Assembly (NCBI GenBank): GCA_023251435.1
Contig: JAHEYU010000055.1
Location: 1-43,093 of the forward strand
Length of the DNA stretch: 43,093 nt
Direction: 5' to 3'
DNA from: Bacteroidota bacterium
GTDB lineage: Bacteria > Bacteroidota > Bacteroidia > Bacteroidales > Prolixibacteraceae
The notes beneath the pieces were generated by a model. The model had not been told where the DNA came from. It saw only the letters and a list, made by a program, of their open reading frames with translations, and searched no databases. Shown here piece after piece: positions 9,089-17,705 of this stretch. The translations under genes were made by a program, and so were the position numbers. Numbering within the stretch: the stretch's first letter is position 1; each line of letters begins with the position of its first letter.

Positions 9089-9475
9089 TTAGTTCTGTAT
9101 AGTAATAGTAATCGTATAGGTTTTTCTTATTTTTCGATTGCCTGATACGACTGTATATTGACGTGGTTCTGAAAAATCGATCCATTGTCCCATTGCTGGT
9201 TCAAGTATTGCATCAGTAACTACACTACAATAGGGTTTAACATGCTTCAGATTTGTACCAAATTTGGCAACTCCTGTTACTGTTTGAGCAACAGTATCAA
9301 TTAAAGCCTTCCCTGTTAAAACCGAGACATTCTCGGTACCTAGTAGATCAAAAAAACTCATGTAGCATTCACTTCTTTGTGTTATTAGCAATCCACTATC
9401 ATCTAGGGTGTTGTTTTCACATGAGATAGCTCCCAGTATTGTAACGAACAGTGTAATTATAATTATCTTTTTCAT
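9089..9475 (-). CDS. Small PUL lipoprotein with a DUF5018-like beta domain
   Basis: 128 residues with a lipoprotein signal (MKKIIIITLFVTILGAIS then Cys19). After a short Ser/Asp/Asn linker there is a single beta-sandwich-like domain with the sequence logic of DUF5018/Ig-like repeats in Bacteroidota lipoproteins: VTDAILEPAMGQWIDFSEP followed by QYTVVSGNRKIRKTYTITI. Such domains usually serve as spacers or carbohydrate-binding parts of surface lipoproteins. It lies between SusD (18 bases) and the larger lipoprotein (25 bases) on the same strand. A glycan-binding or scaffold role in the SusCD complex is inferred. The family name is tentative. Confidence 0.65.
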   Translation of the reverse strand: MKKIIIITLFVTILGAISCENNTLDDSGLLITQRSECYMSFFDLLGTENVSVLTGKALIDTVAQTVTGVAKFGTNLKHVKPYCSVVTDAILEPAMGQWIDFSEPRQYTVVSGNRKIRKTYTITITIQN

Positions 9476-9493
9476 CTTTTCTGTTTTTAGAAT

Positions 9494-11266
9494 TTATAAC
9501 CATGGGTCATTTTGTGTAAGCTTTGGATTAACATCTCTTTCTGCTGGAGGTATCCTGAAAATGTAATACCTCTGATAATCTCTGGTTTGTGCATTCTTAA
9601 ATTCATCTCTAACCTTTTCTCCCCAAGTATTATAATATACCAATCCATCAGGAGCAGGCCATGTTTCTTCAACTTTTTTCCATCTGCGTAAATCAAAGAA
9701 TCGTAACCCCTCTCCAACAAATTCGACAATTCTTTCTTGTTCGATCGCCTTAAAAAATGATTCTTTTGAACCAAATTTTGATTTATCAAGAGGAGGTAGT
9801 TTCCCTCTATATCTGATTTTATCAATTAATGTAAATAGTTCATCTGTCGGTCCATTTTGAATTTCATTAACAGCTTCACAATACATCAACCATACATCAG
9901 GTAATCTCATAAGATAAAAATCCTGGGGTCCATCATAGGTCTGGTAACCACCTATTACTCTAACATATTTACGAAATACATAACCTGATTTCATTCCACC
10001 ATAATTTATATAGGTAACACCATTGGGATTTTTAAATTTTAAAGCAATGCTGTCCAAGTAGACTGTACCATCAGCATTGGTCCTCGGATATTTTTCTCCA
10101 TCCCATAGCATGGTTGCTCTCATACGCCAATCCCTTCCTTGATATGTTTTTGGATTAATGGCACCATTTATTGTTGATGGATTACTGCTTAAGATTAGAG
10201 GAGGAGCATAACTACCTGTTGATATCAACTGATATTTATCGACTAATCTGACATTTGGTGAAAACCAACATTCTCCCCAACCTGTATTCCTTGTTCCAAA
10301 TGCACGTAGTATTGATTCGCCTTGATTTAAAAGAGGTCCACCATATTGTACTGAAAAAATTATTTCTGAAGCATATTCATTATCAGGTTGAAAAAGTTTA
10401 AAATAGTTCGGAGTTTGATAAGTTCCTGGATCACCATTATTGAAAAGATTAAGCCCATAAGTAGGATTCATAACTTCCTTAAGATCCTGTGCAGCAGAAG
10501 TGTAATAGGTTGATGCTTCTCCCAATTTATTATCATTTTTCATCCAACAAGCCCAATATAGTTTTACTTTGCCACTGAAGCTTAAAGCTGCCATTTTGGT
10601 TGCCCGTCCACGGTCAGAAGTTGTATAAGACTTTGGTAATACTGACGAAGCAAAAGCTAAATCGGCAAGAATAGTATCTTTGATAATAGTTTTTGATGTT
10701 CGGTCGAAACTATAAGCTTCATTGTTATTGATTTTCTTTGTATAAAATGGTACATCACCCCAAAGATCAATTAAACGAAAGTAATTTAATGCACGCATAA
10801 ATCTTGCTTCACCTTCTAGTCGATTTAATAAAGTTAAACTTGAAGCATCACTCATATTGGGCTTCATTAACCTTATATTCTCAATAGCATCATTGGCTCT
10901 ATTGATAGTTTTATAACAATTGCGCCAGTGAAAATCAAAATTTCCACCAATCCCTGATGGATTATAATAATCTGTATATCCATCATCAAACCTTGTATGT
11001 ACAAATTCACCGGCACCATCCCAGTTATAATCTTTACCAAAAGTACTTCTATTTGCATCATAGACACCATTCACAGCAAATACAGCATCATCTGTTTTTT
11101 TCCAGAAAAGATCACTTGACATCTCTGATCTGGGTGTTTGTTCCAGCAAATCTTTCGTACAAGCGTTAAATAAATAAACCGAGAGAATCAAAAATAAAGT
11201 CACAAAAATGTTTAAATATTTATTCCCTCCATAGGAAAACTTTGTTATATATGTTATATTTTTCAT
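9494..11266 (-). CDS. SusD/RagB family outer-membrane lipoprotein
   Basis: 590 residues. The N-terminal hydrophobic segment ends YLFNAC, a lipobox with Cys36, so the protein is lipidated and likely displayed on the cell surface. Family signatures are strong: DLLEQTPRSEMSSDLFWKK after the lipobox, AVNGVYD, EARFMRALNYFRLIDLWGDVP near residue 152-172, LMRLPDVWLMYCEAVNE (TPR part), and a C-terminal QERIVEFVGEGLRFFDLRRW, the hallmark RagB/SusD tail. SusD proteins bind glycan and form the lid on the SusC channel. The gene follows susC by 21 bases on the same strand. The substrate cannot be predicted. Confidence 0.97.
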   Translation of the reverse strand: MKNITYITKFSYGGNKYLNIFVTLFLILSVYLFNACTKDLLEQTPRSEMSSDLFWKKTDDAVFAVNGVYDANRSTFGKDYNWDGAGEFVHTRFDDGYTDYYNPSGIGGNFDFHWRNCYKTINRANDAIENIRLMKPNMSDASSLTLLNRLEGEARFMRALNYFRLIDLWGDVPFYTKKINNNEAYSFDRTSKTIIKDTILADLAFASSVLPKSYTTSDRGRATKMAALSFSGKVKLYWACWMKNDNKLGEASTYYTSAAQDLKEVMNPTYGLNLFNNGDPGTYQTPNYFKLFQPDNEYASEIIFSVQYGGPLLNQGESILRAFGTRNTGWGECWFSPNVRLVDKYQLISTGSYAPPLILSSNPSTINGAINPKTYQGRDWRMRATMLWDGEKYPRTNADGTVYLDSIALKFKNPNGVTYINYGGMKSGYVFRKYVRVIGGYQTYDGPQDFYLMRLPDVWLMYCEAVNEIQNGPTDELFTLIDKIRYRGKLPPLDKSKFGSKESFFKAIEQERIVEFVGEGLRFFDLRRWKKVEETWPAPDGLVYYNTWGEKVRDEFKNAQTRDYQRYYIFRIPPAERDVNPKLTQNDPWL

Positions 11267-11287
11267 AATAGCAATTTATTGACTAAA

Positions 11288-14200
11288 TTAAAAATCTAAA
11301 TTTACACCGAATGAAAAGGTGGAGAGCAAGGGATATGGGTCATTATTCGTACGAGATTTTTCAGGATCAATACCCCTAAATTTAGTAAGAGTAAATAAAT
11401 TCTCTGACGAAAAGTAAAGCCTAAGTTTTTCTACGCCTAGAACTTCTAATGTTCTTACAGGCAAGTTATATCCTAGCATAACATTTTTCAATCTTAAGTA
11501 ACTCATATTGTCTAACCAAAAATCTGTTCCTGAGTTATTATTACCTCCATTCCCAGTTAAAAGACGGGGCAGTGTAGCACTTCGGTTGTCTAAATTCCAA
11601 GTGTCAGACCAGAGAAAGTCTGCAAAACCTCGTCTTGCTGCAGGAATTGTAGTGTTATTAAATAAATCTAACCAATAATCTTTTCTTAGTGCTGCCCCCT
11701 GGAATAAAACACTAATGTCAAAGCCAGCCCATTTAGCATATAGATTTAATCCGCCTTGCAATGGAAAACTGGTTTGATTTAGCTTGGGATAAGCTTTTCT
11801 ATCCTCACTAGTATATTGTCCATCTCCATTCAAATCTTTATAAAGAATATCTCCAGGTGCAACATAGCGATTGTTTTGGTATGGAGCATTTTGAATATCT
11901 TCCCAGCTTTGTGCTATTCCATAACTTTCTGAAGTATAGACAAATTGATATGGTAAGTTCAAATAGGTATTTCCCTTTGCAAGAAATTCATTCCATTTTA
12001 ATAACTTATTATGATTGTAAGCTAGATTTAAGTTCGCACTAAATTTAACTTCACCAATACTTGAATTCCAGGTAATATTTGCTTCAACACCCCTATTTTG
12101 AAGTTCTCCAATATTTACCCTTGGCGCATTATACCCGGATAAAAGGGAGGAGAGTTGAGATGGACGGATCATATCAGTTGTTAAACGGTTATATAGATCA
12201 AATTCTGAAGTAATTTTTCCATTAAGAAAGACTAAATCCAATCCTATATTAGTTACTGAAGTTTCTTCCCATGAAAAATCGGGATTAATGATCTTATTTG
12301 CACTAAAACCTTTAACTAGTTTTCCATCAAAGATATAATTGGTCATTTGATATGTATCTTTCTGTTCATATCTTCCAACTCCTGAATTGTTACCCAATTT
12401 TCCATACGAAGCTCTTAGTTTACCTGAAGAAATTATTTCTTTTATGGATGTAAAGAATTGTTCTTCAGAAAATCTCCAACCTAATGCTGCCGACGGGAAG
12501 AATCCAAATTGTGAACCAGATAAGAACTTTGATGATCCATCATATCGTGCATTTGCTTCAAATAAATACCTATTTTTGATGCTGTAGTTAAATCTTCCAA
12601 TATAAGAAAGCAACCCTTCAGCATTGGAAGTGCCATTATTTGTCTGGTTTGTCGACAATGCTGCATCTAATTCCGTTAACGATGGATGGATGCGATCTGT
12701 TCTCGAGGCATTTAATGACCGACCATCCCAGTATTCTTCCGTTGCTCCAACAAGAAAGCTTATTTGATGATCATCAAACAAATTCCTCTCATAGGTAATC
12801 CGACCTTGAAGAAGTGTTTTATAACCATTTAAATTAGCATTGCTCACTCCAGCTGTTTCACCAATAAGCACTCTACTCATCTGTCCGGTCTGAAAGTTCC
12901 ATTCGATAGTGGGATCTTCATAATATTTATTGAAATGATCGTAATACCTTAATCCATAATCAACACGAAATTTTAGTCCATTTATGGGAGCCCATTCTCC
13001 CATCAAATTTCCATTAAATTCCCTTTTATCCTGAATATTGTGAATGTTTGCATATCTTGATAAATTATTCTGGGCAAATACGTCTTCGCCATAAGCCATT
13101 GCACCTCCATATTTACCTGTTAAAGGGTCGATCGGTAGAATTCCAGCAATAGCACCTTGGACATCACCCATCGTCGGGGTAATAAAACCATCTGAAAGAC
13201 TATAGTACATTTTAGACCATTGTCCATCCATCCTGAGCCCAATATTTATTTTAGGATTTATTTTATAATCAAGATTCACCCTGAAATTATAACGTTTAAG
13301 ATCATTATAAATCTGAAGACCGTTTTCGTCAATAATTCCTGTAGAAATAAAAAAGACCATTTTTTCCGATCCTCCTGTTGCAGAAAGATTATGTGTTTTA
13401 ATTTTTCCTTGTCGAATCATGATATCCCATTGGTCGGTATTAGGATAAAGAAATGGATCGACCATTCCTTTGGCAAGCCACTCATCTATTGTCCCTTGTT
13501 TAAAAACTTGACTACTTTGACCGTTATCAGCAGCTCGCATATGCATCGTTAATGATCTAGGATAATCAGCAAAATAGTTATAGAAATTTGTTGGGTTAGA
13601 AAAAGCGTATGTTCCTGTGTAACTTATTAGTGATTTGTTTCTTGAACCTGTCTTTGTTGCAATAAGTATAACTCCATTGGCAGCACGTGATCCATAAATT
13701 GACGCTGATGCTGCATCCTTTAAAACTGATATGCTTTCAATATCATTCATATTGATGCGGTTAATATCGACATCTGGCATTCCGTCCACAACGATTAAAG
13801 GAGATGAATTATTTACAGTACCTAATCCTCGTATCTGTAAATATGCACCATCCTTTCCTGCCATTCCTGTGGATTGTTGTACTGATAGCCCCGGAATTAA
13901 TCCCGATAAGCCTGTTGAAATATTAGTCAAAGTTCTGCTTGCGAGATTGTCATTTATTTTGATTGCAGCTACAGAACCAACAAGATTAACTTTCTTCTGG
14001 GTCCCATACCCAACTGCAACCACTTCTTCAATCCCAATGGCATCTTCAACCAACGTAACATTCACAGTTTTTTTCCCAGCCACAGCCACTTCCTGTGCCT
14101 TCATCCCCACAAACGAAAATTGCAGAGTGGAATTTTCAGTAATGTTGGAGATTGAATAGTTACCATTGGCATCCGTAATAACTCCAGTGGTAGTTCCTTT

Positions 14201-14665
14201 TACAACCACCGAAACACCAGGTAGCGGCGAGCCCGAGGAGTCGGTCACTTTTCCTGAAACGGATTTTTGCTGCTGTGAGTTCATCTCACTTTTTGCAGCT
14301 CCTTTGGTACTGATTACGATGTCTTTGTCTAAAACATGGTATGTTAATCCAGTTCCGGTTAGTATTTTATCCAGAATTACTTCAATAGATTCGTTCTGGT
14401 ACTGGATTGAAACACGGGCTTCTGCAGGAATCTGTTCGTTTTTGTAGAAAAAATCGAACTCCGATTGATCCTGAAGTACTTTAAAAACCTGTTGCAGGCT
14501 TGCATTTTCAACCCGGATGTTCAGCTTTGTTTTTTGGGAATAAACCGAAGCCGAAACGTGAATGAGTGAAACAAAAAAGAGCAATACGATTAGTCGCATG
14601 GTCAACCAAATTTTACGGAGCTTTTCCCGGTCAAGGGAAATGCCCCTGATTAATTTTTTTTTCAT
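11288..14665 (-). CDS. SusC/RagA TonB-dependent outer-membrane transporter with STN signalling domain
   Basis: 1125 residues. Domains in order: N-terminal basic segment and signal (about 1-43, ending VYSQ), an STN (secretin/TonB N-terminal) domain (about 46-118), a carboxypeptidase-regulatory-like domain (about 135-208, VSGKVTDSSGSPLPGVSV), the TonB-box-like stretch IEEVVAVGYGTQKK, the plug with LQIRGLGTVNNSSPLIVVDG, then a 22-strand-type barrel ending FSFGVNLDF. SusC proteins import oligosaccharides using TonB energy. The extra STN domain marks the signal-transducing class, which contacts a FecR anti-sigma factor in the periplasm. A FecR gene and an ECF sigma gene lie directly upstream, which fits. 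A hairpin at 14717-14744 lies in the leader. Confidence 0.97.
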   Translation of the reverse strand: MKKKLIRGISLDREKLRKIWLTMRLIVLLFFVSLIHVSASVYSQKTKLNIRVENASLQQVFKVLQDQSEFDFFYKNEQIPAEARVSIQYQNESIEVILDKILTGTGLTYHVLDKDIVISTKGAAKSEMNSQQQKSVSGKVTDSSGSPLPGVSVVVKGTTTGVITDANGNYSISNITENSTLQFSFVGMKAQEVAVAGKKTVNVTLVEDAIGIEEVVAVGYGTQKKVNLVGSVAAIKINDNLASRTLTNISTGLSGLIPGLSVQQSTGMAGKDGAYLQIRGLGTVNNSSPLIVVDGMPDVDINRINMNDIESISVLKDAASASIYGSRAANGVILIATKTGSRNKSLISYTGTYAFSNPTNFYNYFADYPRSLTMHMRAADNGQSSQVFKQGTIDEWLAKGMVDPFLYPNTDQWDIMIRQGKIKTHNLSATGGSEKMVFFISTGIIDENGLQIYNDLKRYNFRVNLDYKINPKINIGLRMDGQWSKMYYSLSDGFITPTMGDVQGAIAGILPIDPLTGKYGGAMAYGEDVFAQNNLSRYANIHNIQDKREFNGNLMGEWAPINGLKFRVDYGLRYYDHFNKYYEDPTIEWNFQTGQMSRVLIGETAGVSNANLNGYKTLLQGRITYERNLFDDHQISFLVGATEEYWDGRSLNASRTDRIHPSLTELDAALSTNQTNNGTSNAEGLLSYIGRFNYSIKNRYLFEANARYDGSSKFLSGSQFGFFPSAALGWRFSEEQFFTSIKEIISSGKLRASYGKLGNNSGVGRYEQKDTYQMTNYIFDGKLVKGFSANKIINPDFSWEETSVTNIGLDLVFLNGKITSEFDLYNRLTTDMIRPSQLSSLLSGYNAPRVNIGELQNRGVEANITWNSSIGEVKFSANLNLAYNHNKLLKWNEFLAKGNTYLNLPYQFVYTSESYGIAQSWEDIQNAPYQNNRYVAPGDILYKDLNGDGQYTSEDRKAYPKLNQTSFPLQGGLNLYAKWAGFDISVLFQGAALRKDYWLDLFNNTTIPAARRGFADFLWSDTWNLDNRSATLPRLLTGNGGNNNSGTDFWLDNMSYLRLKNVMLGYNLPVRTLEVLGVEKLRLYFSSENLFTLTKFRGIDPEKSRTNNDPYPLLSTFSFGVNLDF

Positions 14666-14789
14666 AAATTTGTTTTGCTTTAAGTGAAGTTTTAATTTAT
14701 TAAGACTCTACAACGGAACGGAGGATGGTGGTACATTCTCCGTTTTTGTTTTTCATTCTTTTTGTGTTTACCTCCTTTTTTTAATTATC

Positions 14790-14828
14790 ATTGGATATTG
14801 GTTATTGAAAATTCGATATTGGATATTT
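14790..14828. repeat. Intergenic word array (GGATATTGG type)
   Basis: The spacer repeats GGATATT at two sites with the variants GGTTATTG and CGATATTGG between them. The words are imperfect and in one orientation. It does not encode a protein. It belongs to the class of spacer word arrays seen through the window. Confidence 0.55.
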
Positions 14829-14981
14829 ATTTTTCTTCTTTTTCTTCTTCTTTGTTTCTATTCCGTCCGAATAATCGGAAACGCTCTGATCTACTTCATT
14901 TCGCGGATGGTAAAAAACCTTGATGTTCTCTTTCTACAACTATTTCGCAACGCTGATGCTTTGAAATTCTACTTTTATTAC

Positions 14982-15003
14982 TGCGACTGAACAATGCGAC
15001 TGA
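14982..15003. repeat. Direct repeat TGCGACTGA (two copies)
   Basis: TGCGACTGA is at 14982-14990 and again at 14995-15003. Read on the minus strand the block contains GGTCAGTCGCA and TTCAGTCGCAG, closely matching the TTCAGTCACAG words after carA at 41021-41049 and the words near 39171-39195. Confidence 0.6.
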
Positions 15004-15037
15004 CCACTTTTGCCTTTTCCTAGGCCTATGCCTTTTT

Positions 15038-16015
15038 TTACTTCTTCATTATCCTGATTTTATCCGCCTTCATTTCGTACCTGATCGGAACAGTCAGATT
15101 CAGTAATTCGAGGAAATGTTTGGCATCTTTGTTCCGTTTGATTACTCCGGAAAAGTGCATTCCGCTGAAATAGGTTTCATCAGCAGTAATCTCAACATCG
15201 TACCAACGTTCCACCACTTTAAATACCTCCAGCAAATCTTCGTTCTGGAACTCATACCGGCCATCTTTCCAAGAACTGAATGTTTCAGGATTAACCTTGC
15301 TGATTAACAGTTGTTTTTCCGATTTATTAAAAAGGCTTTGCTCTCCCGGTTTGAGCAGCGTAGTCTGGCTGCCGATGTGTAATTGAATTTGGCCGGTTTC
15401 GAGTGTAGTTTCAATTTCGTTTGAATTTTCGTAAGCCCTTACATTGAAGGAGGTTCCGAGTACTTCAATCTGCTGGCCATTCACTTCAACACGGAACGGG
15501 CGTTTTGCATCTTTGGCAACTTCAAAGAAGGCTTCACCATTCAACTTTACCACCCGTTCGTTGGTTGAAAAAACGGAAGGTGTAATCAGCTTTGTTTCAG
15601 AATTGATCCAGATACGGGTTCCGTCAGCCAGGAAAACCTGATTCACCTGTCCTTTTGGCACAAAGATTTCTTGCATAGTAACTTCGTCAGTTTGCTCGCT
15701 GGTAAATGAGATATAGCGGCTTCCCCAACCCAGTCCGAAAGTAACCAGCAGGATTGCTGCTATTTGGAGAACCTGTTTTAAGTTGATTGTGGTCCGTTTT
15801 GGTTCGATGCGTTTTTTTAGCAACCCCAGTTCAGAACTTACTTCGTAATTTTTTTTGTTCGAATGGAAGCCGAAGCTGTCCCAGATGTCTTTTTCTGCAA
15901 ACAGGCGCTTTTTATTTTCGGGCGATTGCTGCATCCATTGGTGTAGTTGTTGGTTTTCTTCTTCTGAAGTTTTTCCCTGAAGGTATTTTGGTATGATTGA
16001 TTCGATTTCGGACAT
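15038..16015 (-). CDS. FecR family anti-sigma factor
   Basis: 325 residues with the layout of Bacteroidota FecR proteins: a cytoplasmic N-terminal part (1-80) that holds the sigma factor, one membrane segment (about 80-103, QVLQIAAILLVTFGLGW), a periplasmic FecR domain (about 118-212, with IFVPKGQVNQVFLADGTRIW and FRVEVNGQQIEVLGTSFNV) and a C-terminal DUF4974 domain (about 250-323, VVERWYDVEITADETYF). It keeps the partner ECF sigma factor inactive until the STN domain of the SusC transporter signals that substrate is bound. It lies between the sigma gene and susC on the same strand, 368 bases after the sigma gene. Confidence 0.96.
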   Translation of the reverse strand: MSEIESIIPKYLQGKTSEEENQQLHQWMQQSPENKKRLFAEKDIWDSFGFHSNKKNYEVSSELGLLKKRIEPKRTTINLKQVLQIAAILLVTFGLGWGSRYISFTSEQTDEVTMQEIFVPKGQVNQVFLADGTRIWINSETKLITPSVFSTNERVVKLNGEAFFEVAKDAKRPFRVEVNGQQIEVLGTSFNVRAYENSNEIETTLETGQIQLHIGSQTTLLKPGEQSLFNKSEKQLLISKVNPETFSSWKDGRYEFQNEDLLEVFKVVERWYDVEITADETYFSGMHFSGVIKRNKDAKHFLELLNLTVPIRYEMKADKIRIMKK

Positions 16016-16383
16016 GATTTTTTTCTTTTACTATTCTATGATCGGAAAAGGTGAAAAAACCCTACCACGGTGAGGAATATTTTTTGTGAAAATGATAAAA
16101 GGTAAGAGAAAGTGATCAGTCGCGGTGATCAGTTTTCAGAAACAATATGGAAACTGGGATCGGGAAGCGTTATTTTTAAAGAATAATCAGTCCAATTTGA
16201 TTGCAATAAAAATCAAATGATTTGAAAATGTATTATTCCATAAATCTGAGATACGCATATCAAGGCAGTACCTAAACTTGGTGTCTGGAAACTCTGTGGT
16301 ACTCTGTGTAATTAATTGTTTTACAAAGATAAAGGATATCGTTTTTTTACTTTTAAGACACCTCGTGGAAGGGGGCTTCTCTT
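16016..16383. other. Spacer between ECF sigma gene and fecR
   Basis: No credible gene in either strand. The gap includes a direct repeat GTGATCAGT (16112-16120 and 16125-16133), each copy containing the palindrome TGATCA. The length is long for a cotranscribed sigma/anti-sigma pair and leaves room for a separate fecR promoter, but I cannot mark one with confidence. Confidence 0.5.
16112..16133. repeat. Direct repeat GTGATCAGT upstream of fecR
   Basis: Two exact 9-base copies start 13 bases apart, separated by CGCG. Each contains the self-complementary TGATCA. The block also holds TCAGTCGC, the same core as the spacer words at 14982-15003. It could be a regulator site or part of the spacer word family. 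Confidence 0.5.
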
Positions 16384-16968
16384 TTAGTTCTTGAACAAAT
16401 GTCCGGATAAAAACATCAGCAAGGGCAGGTAATCTTTCATTTCTGTCCGGATGGTGGCCAACGCTTTTGTAATTTGCTTTTCCACCGCTTTTACCGAAAT
16501 GTTCAGTTCTTCAGCAATTTCCTTGTTCTTTTTGTTCTCAAAGCGGCTCATCACGAAAATCTGCCGGCAGCGATCGGGTAGGTCACCCAGCACTTCGTTT
16601 AATTTATTTTCAAGCTCCTGTTCAATTAAGCTTGTTTTTTCTTCCATGTAAAACCGGAGTTCTTCTTCCTGAAGTTTTAATTTGGCCGATTCGAAGTATT
16701 TGTTCCTGACTTTTTGTTTTTCAATTTGCTGAAGACAACTGTTTCGAATCATGGTAAACAGCAGTGCATTTAGCGAATGCCTGATGGTAAGGTTTTGGTC
16801 GTCCCAAAGCTTTACGAACACATCCTGCACAATATCACGGGCAACTTCATCATCAACAAATTTGGCGGCATAGTAAAACAAAGGTTTAGAATATTGCTTG
16901 AAAAGATCATCAAACAATTCAGGATTCCTGCTTTTGATTAACAGACCTTTGTTTTCGAACTGAACCAT
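16384..16968 (-). CDS. ECF-type RNA polymerase sigma-70 factor
   Basis: 194 residues, cytoplasmic. A sigma-70 region 2 is visible at about 18-85 (FDDLFKQYSKPLFYYAAKFV, then DIVQDVFVKLWDD) and a region 4 helix-turn-helix at about 128-178 (LPDRCRQIFVMSRFENKKNK, then EIAEELNISVKAVEKQ). There is no region 1 or 3, as usual for ECF factors. It directs RNA polymerase to its target promoters, most probably including susC, once released by the FecR partner encoded next. It is the first gene of the PUL block. Confidence 0.96.
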   Translation of the reverse strand: MVQFENKGLLIKSRNPELFDDLFKQYSKPLFYYAAKFVDDEVARDIVQDVFVKLWDDQNLTIRHSLNALLFTMIRNSCLQQIEKQKVRNKYFESAKLKLQEEELRFYMEEKTSLIEQELENKLNEVLGDLPDRCRQIFVMSRFENKKNKEIAEELNISVKAVEKQITKALATIRTEMKDYLPLLMFLSGHLFKN

Positions 16969-17068
16969 GTTAGGAGAAGAAGTTTTTATTCAGTGGGCTA
17001 AAATAGAGAATTAGAAATTGGTTTCAAACTATGGAATTGCCAATTGTCTTTTCGTTGTGGTGTCTCAT

Positions 17069-17101
17069 AAAAAAGCCCGCTCCTGAAATCAGAAACGGGC
17101 T
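17069..17101 (-). terminator. Intrinsic terminator after the holin gene
   Basis: On the minus strand AGCCCG pairs with CGGGCT (17096-17101 with 17074-17079), with an inner CTGA/TCAG pairing, and the stem is followed by six T. It lies 22 bases after the holin stop, so it ends the lysis pair transcript. Confidence 0.85.
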
Positions 17102-17122
17102 GTTGGACATGAAAATTGAAGT

Positions 17123-17608
17123 TTATTTTTCCCTCATATTGGCAAGTGTCTGCGACTTGGCAGCACTTCCTGCCGATGACCCGAAGTAGTAACTATATAC
17201 TTGTGTCAGTATGGCGCTTAAAACCCCCAAAATGTAAAGCACGATATCTTTGCTTTCCGAGGTAATACTATCAGGTTTAAAAATCAGGATATAAAAAAAT
17301 AGGAGTGTAATCAGGGTCGTTCCCGCAGCGATTAAGTGCTGAATATTTTTTGCCATCCATGAGGCTTTTTCGCTGGTTTGAACCTGTACTTCGCGCTGGC
17401 GGGCGCTGCTGATATCGCCAAGTATCATTTGCTGCTCTTCATTCGAAAGCTTTTTTATATCGAGCTGAAACTGCATCTCCGATTTACGGATTTCGTTTTC
17501 GAGCTGCATTTTTTCTTCCTTGGTTGTAACCACATTGTCGAGCACTTTGCCTACCGAATCGACAAGCGTATTGGCTCCTCCTGAAAAAAGATCTTTTAGA
17601 AAACTCAT
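17123..17608 (-). CDS. Holin, 3TM gene-transfer-release type (PF11351-like)
   Basis: 161 residues. The N-terminus is amphipathic (MSFLKDLFSGGANTLVDSVG), followed by a predicted coiled coil (about 30-62, rich in Lys and Glu), and two clear hydrophobic segments at about 91-110 and 122-142. The C-terminal YYFGSSAGSAAKSQTL is the feature I associate with the 3TM holin family first noted in gene transfer agents and prophages. Such proteins make inner-membrane lesions that let an endolysin reach the cell wall. The muramidase gene lies 97 bases upstream on the same strand, and a strong terminator follows. No capsid, tail or integrase gene is nearby, so this is not part of a recognisable prophage. 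Confidence 0.75.
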   Translation of the reverse strand: MSFLKDLFSGGANTLVDSVGKVLDNVVTTKEEKMQLENEIRKSEMQFQLDIKKLSNEEQQMILGDISSARQREVQVQTSEKASWMAKNIQHLIAAGTTLITLLFFYILIFKPDSITSESKDIVLYILGVLSAILTQVYSYYFGSSAGSAAKSQTLANMREK

Positions 17609-17611
17609 AAT

Positions 17612-17703
17612 ATTTAGATTTACGATTTAAAGATTTACGATTGACTATTTTGTTGAACTCTGGCAAAGTTGTATGTAAATAGTAAATCGTCTAATAGTAA
17701 ATG
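17612..17703. repeat. Inverted word array between muramidase and holin genes
   Basis: The left arm (17612-17652) repeats GATTTACGATT. The right arm (17675-17703) reads GTAAATAGTAAATCGTC, then AATAGTAAATG, broadly the reverse complement of the left arm. The arms are degenerate, not a clean hairpin. The word resembles those after argB's start (30154-30234) and before proC (34761-34796). Confidence 0.65.
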
Positions 17704-17705
17704 TT

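Larger units (their letters stand above)
14666..15037. other. Spacer between fecR and susC: leader hairpin and word repeats
   Basis: No credible gene. It holds a 7-bp hairpin (AACGGAG at 14717-14723 with CTCCGTT at 14738-14744) in the susC leader, a GGATATTGG word array at 14790-14828 and a TGCGACTGA pair at 14982-15003. The susC promoter recognised by the ECF sigma factor should lie here, but I cannot identify it with confidence. Confidence 0.6.

Noticed and set aside
9487-9825. 112-residue minus-strand frame inside the susD 3' end
   Set aside because: It overlaps the SusD C-terminal RagB motif in another frame. It is a shadow of susD.
14805-14990. 61-residue plus-strand frame upstream of susC
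   Set aside because: It runs through word repeats and is nearly all hydrophobic, which fits an AT-rich spacer translated by chance.
1-16968. Horizontal transfer of the PUL based on its apparently higher AT content than pheT and the arg operon
   Set aside because: This is only a visual impression. I have no measured composition and no mobile element borders are visible, so I do not claim transfer.
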